Shown here in pieces: positions 1 through 4,883 of a stretch of DNA of 6,786 bases. Source of the DNA: Sphingobium sp. GTDB taxonomy: Bacteria > Pseudomonadota > Alphaproteobacteria > Sphingomonadales > Sphingomonadaceae. The first letter of the stretch is position 1. The number at the start of each line of letters is the position of its first letter. The notes beneath the pieces were generated by a model. It saw only the letters and a list, made by a program, of their open reading frames with translations, did not search any database and had not been told where the DNA came from. The stretch is from assembly GCA_030148625.1 (NCBI GenBank), contig JASBTC010000343.1:1-6786 (forward strand). Direction: 5' to 3'. The position numbers and the translations under genes were made by a program.

Positions 1-278
1 TCGGCGAAATTGGTCGCACCCGTCATCGCGATCTGCTGCATATCGATGATCTGGACATTGTTGCCGAATTCGATCGCGCTGTCGGCAAGCGGCGTCGCCA
101 CCACATGCTCGCCGCGCACGATGATATCCTGTTCGGGCTCGGCATCGGCCGGCGCGCCCTCGGCGCCGGCGGGTGCCCCCTCGCCTTTCCCGGCGGCAAA
201 GGCGATCGACGGCAGCGCGCTGACACCAAGCAAAAGGGCGAGCAGCATGGCTGCCCGCGACGCGGCGATTGTCTTCAT
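1..278 (-). CDS. TonB-dependent outer-membrane receptor, N-terminal part (runs off the left edge)
   Basis: The first 92 residues of a minus-strand gene are present and the rest lies beyond the left edge. Residues 1-28 form a typical signal peptide: Lys2, a hydrophobic stretch MLLALLLGVSALPSIAF, then an Ala-rich cleavage site. Residues 29-48 are a low-complexity Ala/Gly/Glu linker. Residues 49-56 (EQDIIVRG) match the TonB-box style of sphingomonad and caulobacter receptors. Residues 70-92 (FGNNVQIIDMQQIAMTGATN) look like the opening strand and helix of a plug domain. There is no room for an N-terminal STN signalling domain, so this is a plain transporter type. Such proteins bring siderophores, vitamin B12, oligosaccharides or metals across the outer membrane using TonB energy; the substrate cannot be told from this fragment. 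The ATG at 278 is preceded by AGGGGT with an 8-base spacer. A structure that could hide this site is described separately. Confidence 0.8.
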   Translation of the reverse strand, partial: MKTIAASRAAMLLALLLGVSALPSIAFAAGKGEGAPAGAEGAPADAEPEQDIIVRGEHVVATPLADSAIEFGNNVQIIDMQQIAMTGATNFA

Positions 279-286
279 GAATGGAT

Positions 287-391
287 ACCCCTGACAGATT
301 GCGACCCCGCCGCGACGCTGCTCGGACGCTCATCGCCCGATGCCGCGTCGCAGCAAGCACGCCGCCGCTAGACCCCGAATGCGTCAGGGGT
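287..391 (-). promoter_or_regulatory. Candidate self-sequestering leader of the TonB receptor mRNA
   Basis: Read on the minus strand, the receptor's ribosome-binding region is GTCAGGGGT (295 down to 287), 8 bases before the ATG. About 87 bases upstream lies its exact complement ACCCCTGAC (391 down to 383). The upstream copy could instead form a local hairpin, ACCCC (391-387) with GGGGT (376-372). The two pairings exclude each other, as in translational switches. The complementarity is seen directly. Regulation is inference, because the transcription start is unknown and no known riboswitch family is recognised here. Confidence 0.25.
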
Positions 392-469
392 GTTCAGGAC
401 TCTCGCGATTTCGATGAAGCCTATGTGAAAGCTTTGCGACTGGGCGCGGTTATGGCTCAATCGATGCGG

Positions 470-520
470 GACGGTGCCGTCGGGATGCGAATGCATCCGC
501 GCCTCGAAGCGCTCAAGCGC
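470..520. repeat. Cluster of three short perfect dyads
   Basis: Three inverted repeats lie within 51 bases: GACGG-TG-CCGTC (470-481), GGATGC-GAAT-GCATCC (483-498, a 6-bp stem with a 4-base loop) and GCGCT-CA-AGCGC (509-520). None is followed by a T-run on either strand, so they are not ordinary rho-independent terminators. They could fold as a stack of small hairpins in a long leader of the TonB receptor transcript, or serve as protein-binding half-sites. No function is established. Confidence 0.4.
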
Positions 521-540
521 CGCGTGGCTTCACCATGGTA

Positions 541-894
541 TCAGGCGTTGAAACGAAACGTCCCGGCCGTTGCGGCCCGGCTTCCCAGGTCGCGTTGCAA
601 ATCTTGCGACAGCATAGTCCGCGCCGACCCCGTCCCTTCCCTGTCGATCTGCGCCGGATCGGCCCGTCCGTCGGGCCCGTCATCTTTTACTACAGCGAGA
701 AAAGGCCGGCGCACGCGCGCGAGTCGGTCTTTCGAATTCGGGTCGATTTCGAAAGGCTCATCGCCAAGATGAAAACCGTCGTCGTTCTGATATCCGGCCG
801 GCGCAATCAGAAATAGCCTGACCAGCCAAACGGATACGGCGACGAAGCCGAGAGCCCCGACCACAGCCGAGGCGAAGAGCATCACTCCCCACAT
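541..894 (-). CDS. Possible small single-span membrane protein, unknown function
   Basis: This reading frame encodes 117 residues that I do not recognise. Residues about 4-30 form one convincing hydrophobic helix (MLFASAVVGALGFVAVSVWL and onward), followed by an acidic, polar stretch (QNDDGFHLGDEPFEIDPNSK) and then an Arg/Gly/Asp-rich tail that looks less protein-like. The third codon positions of the first half favour G/C; the last 50 or so codons are noisier. The start is fixed by an in-frame TAA directly before the ATG at 894. Upstream GGGG runs give only a weak ribosome-binding site. It could be a genuine inner-membrane protein with a cytoplasmic or periplasmic tail, or a chance frame in a gene-poor stretch. 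The hydrophobic N-terminus makes it the best candidate between the two flanking genes. Confidence 0.4.
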   Translation of the reverse strand: MWGVMLFASAVVGALGFVAVSVWLVRLFLIAPAGYQNDDGFHLGDEPFEIDPNSKDRLARVRRPFLAVVKDDGPDGRADPAQIDREGTGSARTMLSQDLQRDLGSRAATAGTFRFNA

Positions 895-1142
895 TTAGCC
901 CCATCCCCACAGAGCGGAACGCCTGCAAAACCGCGGCCTTATCCGTCCATGAGCATTCCAGCCCCTACCGGCAAAGTCGAGTCAATTTAGTAACCAGATT
1001 TGCACGCTATTGTGCTTGACGGAGACGGATTCGGCGGTGCCGCGGGCGGGCCTCACCTTCAAGGAGAGCGCCCCGGCCTCGAAAGCTGCCGCATGGCCGA
1101 CGCCAAGCGAGCGATCCGCCATTCGGCCGATCATGCCCTTGA
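895..1142. other. Intergenic region downstream of the epimerase
   Basis: No confident gene is present. A 50-residue minus-strand frame (1134-982) starts eight bases after the epimerase stop but has no recognisable domain. Short dyads occur at 1002-1015 (GCAC-GCTATT-GTGC) and 1129-1144 (GATCA-TGCCCT-TGATC, overlapping the epimerase stop codon). Neither has a following T-run in the minus direction, so no intrinsic terminator for the epimerase can be called. Confidence 0.55.
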
Positions 1143-2141
1143 TCAGATGCCGTGATAATCGCGGTACCAGTGAACGAAAGCGGGCACGCCGATATCGATC
1201 GGGGTGGTCGGCTGAAAGCCCAGATCGCGCTGAATGGCGGTGATGTCGGCATAGGTGTCCCTGACATCGCCGGGCTGCATGGGAAGCATCCGCTTCTCCG
1301 CCTTGCGGCCGCACGCATCCTCGATCAGCGCGATCATGCGGCTCAACTCTTCGCTGCGATGATTGCCGATATTGTAGATCCGATGCGGCCCACGGCTCCC
1401 CCCCGCCTTTTCGAGGCCGTCATCGGACGGCGGATTGTCGAGCACGGCGACCACGCCGTTGATGATATCGTCGATATAGGTGAAATCGCGGCGCATATTG
1501 CCTTCACCGAACACGTTGATCGGCGTGCCCGCCAGGATGGCCTTGGTGAACAGCCACATCGCCATGTCCGGCCGGCCCCATGGGCCATAGACGGTGAAGA
1601 AGCGGAGGCCGGTCAGCGGCAGGCGATGGAGATGGGCATAGGTCTCGCTCATCAGCTCGTCGGCCTTCTTCGTGGCGGCATAGAGCGAAAGCGGATGATC
1701 GACGCGATCCTCGACCCGGAAGGGGAGCGTGTCGTTTCCGCCATAGACCGACGAGGAGGATGCATAGACGAGATGGCCGACGCCACGATGGCGCGCGAGT
1801 TCCAGCATGTTGAGATGGCCGACCAGGTTCGCCTGGACATAAGCGTGCGGATTCTCGATCGAGTAACGCACGCCGGCCTGGGCGCCCAGATGCACGATCC
1901 GCTCGAAATCCTGCGCCTCGAGATGGGCCGACAGGCCTTGATAATCGGCAAAATCGGCCTCGATGAACGCGAATGCGTCACCAAAGTCGCGGCTCAGCGC
2001 GGCAACGCGATCCCGCTTCAGCGCGACGCTGTAATAATCGTTCAGATTGTCGATACCGACGACCTTGTCACCCCGCGCCATCAGCCTGCGCGCGAGATGT
2101 GAACCGATGAAGCCGGCAACGCCGGTGACTAGAATGACCAT
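1143..2141 (-). CDS. NAD-dependent epimerase/dehydratase, UDP-glucuronate 4-epimerase type
   Basis: This 332-residue protein is a full-length extended short-chain dehydrogenase/reductase. Residues 5-13 (VTGVAGFIG) form the GxxGxxG dinucleotide-binding loop, and Asp31 at the end of the second strand fits NAD(H) preference. The catalytic set is visible as Ser128-130 (YASSSSVYG), Tyr154 and Lys158 (LYAATKKADELM). The block LTGLRFFTVYGPWGRPDMA (177-194) and the segment VFGEGNMRRDFTYIDDI (210-226) are typical of UDP-glucuronate 4-epimerases. These interconvert UDP-glucuronate and UDP-galacturonate in the cytoplasm for capsule, LPS or EPS. A related UDP-hexose 4-epimerase or decarboxylase cannot be excluded from sequence alone. 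The gene is transcribed away from the polysaccharide operon. The N-terminus is right for the family, but no clear Shine-Dalgarno sequence precedes the ATG. No UDP-glucose dehydrogenase is visible nearby. Confidence 0.88.
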   Translation of the reverse strand: MVILVTGVAGFIGSHLARRLMARGDKVVGIDNLNDYYSVALKRDRVAALSRDFGDAFAFIEADFADYQGLSAHLEAQDFERIVHLGAQAGVRYSIENPHAYVQANLVGHLNMLELARHRGVGHLVYASSSSVYGGNDTLPFRVEDRVDHPLSLYAATKKADELMSETYAHLHRLPLTGLRFFTVYGPWGRPDMAMWLFTKAILAGTPINVFGEGNMRRDFTYIDDIINGVVAVLDNPPSDDGLEKAGGSRGPHRIYNIGNHRSEELSRMIALIEDACGRKAEKRMLPMQPGDVRDTYADITAIQRDLGFQPTTPIDIGVPAFVHWYRDYHGI

Positions 2142-2177
2142 CTACGCGGCAATCCGGAACTGTTGTGGGTGCCGCCC

Positions 2178-2215
2178 GCCTAGCAGGATAGGCTGAACGC
2201 TCAAAGGCTCCGTTC
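2178..2215 (-). repeat. Two adjacent short inverted repeats in the epimerase leader
   Basis: GCCTA-GCAGGA-TAGGC (2178-2193, 5-bp arms, 6-base loop) is followed two bases later by GAACG (2195-2199) and its complement CGTTC (2211-2215). If the epimerase is transcribed from near 2214, the first hairpin would sit about 37 bases before its start codon. Neither has a T-run, so attenuation by termination is not supported. The arms are short enough that chance is possible. Confidence 0.3.
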
Positions 2216-2220
2216 GGCGA

Positions 2221-2249
2221 ATTTTATCGCTTTACGATAACGCTCCATA
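2221..2249 (-). promoter_or_regulatory. Candidate epimerase promoter
   Basis: On the minus strand TAAAAT (2226 down to 2221) matches the sigma-70 type -10 consensus at five of six bases and stands out in a GC-rich region. A hexamer 17 bases upstream (TATGGA, 2249-2244) is a poor -35 match, so a weak or activator-dependent promoter is implied if it is real. It would start transcription roughly 70 bases before the epimerase ATG. Confidence 0.3.
2224..2240. promoter_or_regulatory. Perfect 17-bp dyad TTATCG-N5-CGATAA, possible operator
   Basis: The arms TTATCG (2224-2229) and CGATAA (2235-2240) are perfect complements around a five-base centre. The dyad is AT-richer than its surroundings and overlaps the upstream half of the candidate epimerase -10 box, a position where a bound repressor would block polymerase. 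The dyad is seen; its role as an operator is inference. No regulator gene is in the window. Confidence 0.3.
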
Positions 2250-2566
2250 GGATTTCGGGGCAAGTGACGCCTCATGTTGCGGCGCACCCAAAAGCCGTCC
2301 GGTACCCGCAGATCGGACGTCTGCGAAACCGCGGTCATCCGCTATTGAGCCTTCGAGCATCGACGGGCCAGGTCGGCGCCCCCCGTCGAACGGAGCGGCT
2401 ATGTGGTTGCGCACGCGCGCGGACATGCCGCCCGCATCGCCCTCTCAAGAGGCGCCGACATGCTGGCGGGCCCGATATGCCGGCAATGCCGGGCCAGATG
2501 CTGCAGTGCAAAGAATTCGACGCTCCCATGGCACCGTTCGCCGATTTCGTTCGTTGGCCGATAACA

Positions 2567-2593
2567 ATTCGTAACGAATCCGCGCTAAGGGAG
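2567..2593 (+). promoter_or_regulatory. Dyad and strong ribosome-binding site before the sugar transferase
   Basis: ATTCG-TAA-CGAAT (2567-2579) is a perfect dyad ending 19 bases before the sugar transferase ATG. AAGGGAG (2587-2593) is a strong Shine-Dalgarno sequence with a five-base spacer, which settles the start at 2599. TTCGTT at 2550-2555 is also complementary to AACGAA at 2573-2578. The dyad could be an operator near the transcription start or a small leader hairpin just upstream of the ribosome site. Confidence 0.5.
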
Positions 2594-2598
2594 CCGCG

Positions 2599-3885
2599 AT
2601 GTTTCTGCGTCCAGGCAACCCGACGGGGATAAGACACTCGGTATGGACTCGGAACCGGTTTCAGATCGGTGCGGGGGTGATCGTCGCTATCATCCTGCCC
2701 TGGCTGGTTCGGATCGAGTTGGCCGAATACGAGCTCGAGCGCTACGGCCTCCAGGCCTCGATGATCGCAACGCTGGTCGCCTTCCTGTCGGGCTTCTACA
2801 TTCTCGGCCGCCTGGCGCGCTATCCCGGCGTACGGTCATCCTATTATATCCTGCCGTCCTTCGCCGCGACCTACGGGCTGGCGCTTGCCGCCTTCTTTTT
2901 CCTGCGGATCGATTATAGCCGCCTTCACTTCATCGCGAGCTTCCTTCTGTCGCTGATGTGGTTCTACATCATCTATTTCAAGGTCCAGCGCGAGGCGCGG
3001 CTCGTTCTCGGTGTGGTTCCTCAGGGCAATTATGAGCGGCTCCTGACCATCGACCGGGTCGAATGGACGATCCTGAACGAGCGCGACAACATGCCGGCCC
3101 AGGCGCTCAACGGGATCGTCGTCGATCTCCACGCCGACCTGAGCGACGAATGGGAACGCTATATCGCCGACCATGCGATCAAGGGCATGCTCGTCATGCA
3201 TGTGAAGCAGATCGAGGAATCGCTGACCGGCCGCGTCGATATCAGCCATTTGTCGGAGAATAATCTCGGCTCGCTGATTCCGGGGCTGCTGTATGCCAAG
3301 GTCAAGCGCATGGCCGACGTGCTTATCACGATCGCGCTGCTGCCGCTGCTGATTCCGGTGCTGGCGATCGTCGCGCTGCTGGTCCGGATGGATTCACCGG
3401 GCCCGGTGATCTTCCGTCAGCAACGCATGGGCTATCGCGGCCATCCGTTCGTGATGTGGAAATTCCGCACCATGGCGCATCGCGACGCCGAGACCGGCGA
3501 TCGCCGGCTGGCCGCGATGACGCGCGACGGCGACAGCCGGGTCACCCGGATCGGACGGTTCCTCCGCCAGTATCGCGTCGACGAACTGCCGCAGGTCGTG
3601 AACATCCTGCGCGGCGAAATGAGCTGGATCGGCCCCCGGCCGGAAGCCATGGCCCTGTCGCAATGGTACGAGAATGAACTGCCCTTCTACCGCTATCGCC
3701 ACATCGTCCGCCCCGGCATCAGCGGTTGGGCGCAGGTGCGCCAGGGGCATGTCGCGGAAGTCGACGAAGTCCTGTCGAAGCTCCATTACGACTTCTATTA
3801 TATCAAGAATTTCTCGTTCTGGCTGGACTGCCTGATCGTCGCGGGCACCGTGCGGACGGTGTGGAGCGGTTTCGGTGCGCGGTAA
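2599..3885 (+). CDS. Polyprenyl-phosphate sugar-1-phosphate transferase (EPS/O-antigen priming enzyme)
   Basis: This 428-residue protein belongs to the bacterial sugar transferase family (WcaJ, GumD and SpsB relatives). It moves a sugar-1-phosphate from a nucleotide sugar to undecaprenyl phosphate in the inner membrane, the first step of repeat-unit assembly. About four N-terminal membrane segments (roughly residues 22-38, 53-71, 82-102, 108-127) precede a soluble linker domain (about 130-235) and a hydrophobic re-entrant segment (about 239-262). The catalytic domain shows DSPGPVIFRQQRMG (265-278), WKFRTM (287-292), DELPQVVNILRGEMSWIGPRPE (starting at 328) and PGISGWAQV (372-380), all intact. 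Length is slightly below the usual 450-480 residues, mainly because the linker domain is short. The priming sugar cannot be read from sequence; glucose or galactose phosphate is common in relatives. It opens the plus-strand cluster, and a 78-base gap separates it from the next gene. Confidence 0.93.
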   Translation: MFLRPGNPTGIRHSVWTRNRFQIGAGVIVAIILPWLVRIELAEYELERYGLQASMIATLVAFLSGFYILGRLARYPGVRSSYYILPSFAATYGLALAAFFFLRIDYSRLHFIASFLLSLMWFYIIYFKVQREARLVLGVVPQGNYERLLTIDRVEWTILNERDNMPAQALNGIVVDLHADLSDEWERYIADHAIKGMLVMHVKQIEESLTGRVDISHLSENNLGSLIPGLLYAKVKRMADVLITIALLPLLIPVLAIVALLVRMDSPGPVIFRQQRMGYRGHPFVMWKFRTMAHRDAETGDRRLAAMTRDGDSRVTRIGRFLRQYRVDELPQVVNILRGEMSWIGPRPEAMALSQWYENELPFYRYRHIVRPGISGWAQVRQGHVAEVDEVLSKLHYDFYYIKNFSFWLDCLIVAGTVRTVWSGFGAR

Positions 3886-3928
3886 GACAGCGCGGGCCTG
3901 CAGCAGGGCATATCCTCCAGACCATAAG

Positions 3929-3967
3929 ATGATGATGCAGCGCCCCAACAAGGCCGGTTGCCCATGA
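3929..3967 (+). other. Candidate 12-codon upstream micro-ORF coupled to the acetyltransferase
   Basis: An ATG at 3929 opens a frame of 12 codons ([12 protein letters not shown]) whose TGA at 3965-3967 overlaps the acetyltransferase ATG at 3964 as ATGA. This is the same four-base overlap that joins the downstream genes. Three consecutive ATG codons begin the frame, but no good Shine-Dalgarno sequence precedes them. It may be a translated leader that feeds ribosomes into the acetyltransferase, or chance in a 78-base gap. Confidence 0.2.
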
Positions 3968-4449
3968 CCGAACAGGCAATGCTCCACCCGACCGCCGATG
4001 TGGCGACGACGAAGATCGGCGCGAATACGCGCGTCTGGCAATTTGTCGTCATCCTGGCCGGTGCCAGGATCGGCAGCGACTGCAATATCTGCTCGCACTG
4101 CTTCATCGAGAATGACGTGATCGTCGGCGACCGGGTGACGGTGAAGAGCGGCGTGCAGCTCTGGGATGGCTTGCGGCTGGAGGACGATGTGTTTGTCGGC
4201 CCCAACGTCTCGTTCACCAACGACCGATATCCCCGCAGCAGAAATCCCGACGCCGTGCTTCTCGAAACGATCGTGGAGGCCGGTGCGTCGATCGGCGCGG
4301 GCGCGACGATCCTGCCGGGGCTCCGGATCGGCCGCGGCGCGATGGTTGCCGCGGGATCTGTCGTGACGCGGGATGTCCCTCCCGGTGCCACCGTGATCGG
4401 CAATCCGGCGCGCCGGAAACCCTCGCCACCCGAGAAACACCAGGCATGA
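3964..4449 (+). CDS. dTDP-3-amino-3,6-dideoxyhexose N-acetyltransferase (FdtC/QdtC type)
   Basis: This 161-residue protein is built of hexapeptide repeats that fold as a left-handed beta-helix (about residues 7-146): [80 protein letters not shown], then VIGNPAR. The segment VWQF, the cysteine/histidine-rich [12 protein letters not shown] and the loop [10 protein letters not shown] match acetyl-CoA-dependent acetyltransferases of the FdtC/QdtC group. That group acetylates the 3-amino group of dTDP-Fuc3N or dTDP-Qui3N in the cytoplasm. A TTG six bases upstream could extend the protein by two residues; the ATG at 3964 is preferred, with AAGG (3950-3953) ten bases before it. Its stop overlaps the next start by four bases. 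A WlbB-like or other amino-sugar acetyltransferase is the alternative, but the adjoining ketoisomerase and aminotransferase favour the 3-amino pathway. Confidence 0.88.
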   Translation: MTEQAMLHPTADVATTKIGANTRVWQFVVILAGARIGSDCNICSHCFIENDVIVGDRVTVKSGVQLWDGLRLEDDVFVGPNVSFTNDRYPRSRNPDAVLLETIVEAGASIGAGATILPGLRIGRGAMVAAGSVVTRDVPPGATVIGNPARRKPSPPEKHQA

Positions 4450-4883
4450 AGGAAGCGATTGTGACCTCCGACCGTATGGCGCTCTGCCGCATGATCGACC
4501 TTCCGAAGATTTCGGATCCGCGCGGCAATCTCACCTTCGTCGAGGGCGGCGACCATATTCCGTTCGACATTGCCCGCGTCTATTATCTCTATGACGTCCC
4601 CGGTGGCGCCGAACGCGGCGGACACGCGCACAAGGCGTTGAGCCAGTTGATCATCGCCATGTCGGGCAGCTTCGACGTCGTGCTCGATGATGGCCACGGC
4701 ACCCGGCGCTTCCATCTCAACCGCTCGTATAACGGCCTTTACGTCTGCCCGATGATGTGGCGCGAACTCGACAATTTCTCGTCGGGCTCGGTGTGCATGG
4801 TGCTTGCCTCCAATCGCTATGACGAGGACGACTATTATCGCGACTATGATGCGTTCACCCGGGCGCTGGGCGACGCGCGATGA
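4446..4883 (+). CDS. dTDP-4-keto-6-deoxyhexose 3,4-ketoisomerase (FdtA/QdtA type)
   Basis: This small cupin protein (145 residues from the ATG at 4446) belongs to the WxcM-like/FdtA family. It shifts the keto group of dTDP-4-keto-6-deoxyglucose from C4 to C3, giving the substrate for 3-amination. Visible family features are DPRGNL (24-29), [15 protein letters not shown] (38-52), the histidine motif ERGGHAHK (56-63, with His60 and His62 matching the catalytic pair), LDDG (80-83), [13 protein letters not shown] (96-108) and the signature [15 protein letters not shown] (121-135). The FdtA and QdtA subtypes differ in product stereochemistry at C4, and the residues used to tell them apart are mixed here (Arg26, Arg106). 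The ATG overlaps the previous stop (ATGA), but a GTG at 4461 has the better ribosome-binding site, so the true protein may be 140 residues. Its end overlaps the aminotransferase start. Confidence 0.9.
   Translation: MKEAIVTSDRMALCRMIDLPKISDPRGNLTFVEGGDHIPFDIARVYYLYDVPGGAERGGHAHKALSQLIIAMSGSFDVVLDDGHGTRRFHLNRSYNGLYVCPMMWRELDNFSSGSVCMVLASNRYDEDDYYRDYDAFTRALGDAR
4449..4463 (+). promoter_or_regulatory. Internal Shine-Dalgarno and alternative GTG start of the ketoisomerase
   Basis: AAGGAAG (4449-4455) lies five bases before a GTG at 4461, in frame with the ketoisomerase. Only a weak AGG precedes the ATG at 4446. Family members usually have few residues ahead of the conserved start of the fold, which also fits the shorter form beginning [11 protein letters not shown]. 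Translation from either or both codons is possible. Confidence 0.45.

Larger units (their letters stand above)
279..540. other. Intergenic region upstream of the TonB receptor
   Basis: No convincing gene lies here. Plus-strand reading frames cross the stretch, but they give Arg/Ser/Pro-rich translations with no domain and no good ribosome-binding site. I looked for a -35/-10 pair facing the receptor and found none I would defend. I also looked for conserved cobalamin-riboswitch boxes and did not see them. The notable contents are the complementary nonamers at 287-295 and 383-391 and the dyad cluster at 470-520. Confidence 0.6.
2142..2598. other. Divergent intergenic region between the epimerase and the polysaccharide operon
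   Basis: These 457 bases separate two divergent genes. I see no convincing gene: frames crossing it give Arg/Pro/His-rich translations without domains. Besides the features listed separately it holds a CCTC-TCAA-GAGG hairpin core (2441-2452) and a GC-rich dyad GGCCCG/CGGGCC (2469-2474 and 2490-2495), neither followed by T-runs. The length and the number of dyads suggest regulated divergent promoters, but a -35/-10 pair for the plus-strand operon cannot be assigned with confidence. Confidence 0.5.

Noticed and set aside
279..540. Cobalamin riboswitch upstream of the TonB-dependent receptor
   Set aside because: I looked for a B12-box-like conserved core on the minus strand and did not see one. 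The complementarity found is simpler and fits no known riboswitch I recognise.
281..772. 163-residue plus-strand frame between the receptor and the small membrane ORF
   Set aside because: The translation is rich in Arg, Ser and Pro with no hydrophobic core or motif, and it overlaps the receptor's leader and the more protein-like minus-strand frame.
1152..2102. 316-residue plus-strand open frame antisense to the epimerase
   Set aside because: It mirrors the codon bias of the real gene on the other strand, has no domain and no ribosome site, and the minus-strand protein has intact catalytic motifs.
2463..2497. GC-rich inverted repeat considered as an intrinsic terminator
   Set aside because: No T-run follows on either strand and no gene ends nearby, since the flanking genes are divergent.
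2264..2632. 122-residue plus-strand frame in the divergent intergenic region, running into the sugar transferase start
   Set aside because: It is Arg/His/Pro-rich with no ribosome site or domain, and it overlaps the well-supported start at 2599 in another frame.
3896..3909. Short hairpin CCTG-CAG-CAGG after the sugar transferase stop, considered as a terminator
   Set aside because: It has only a four-base stem with a three-base loop and no T-run, so readthrough into the acetyltransferase is expected.
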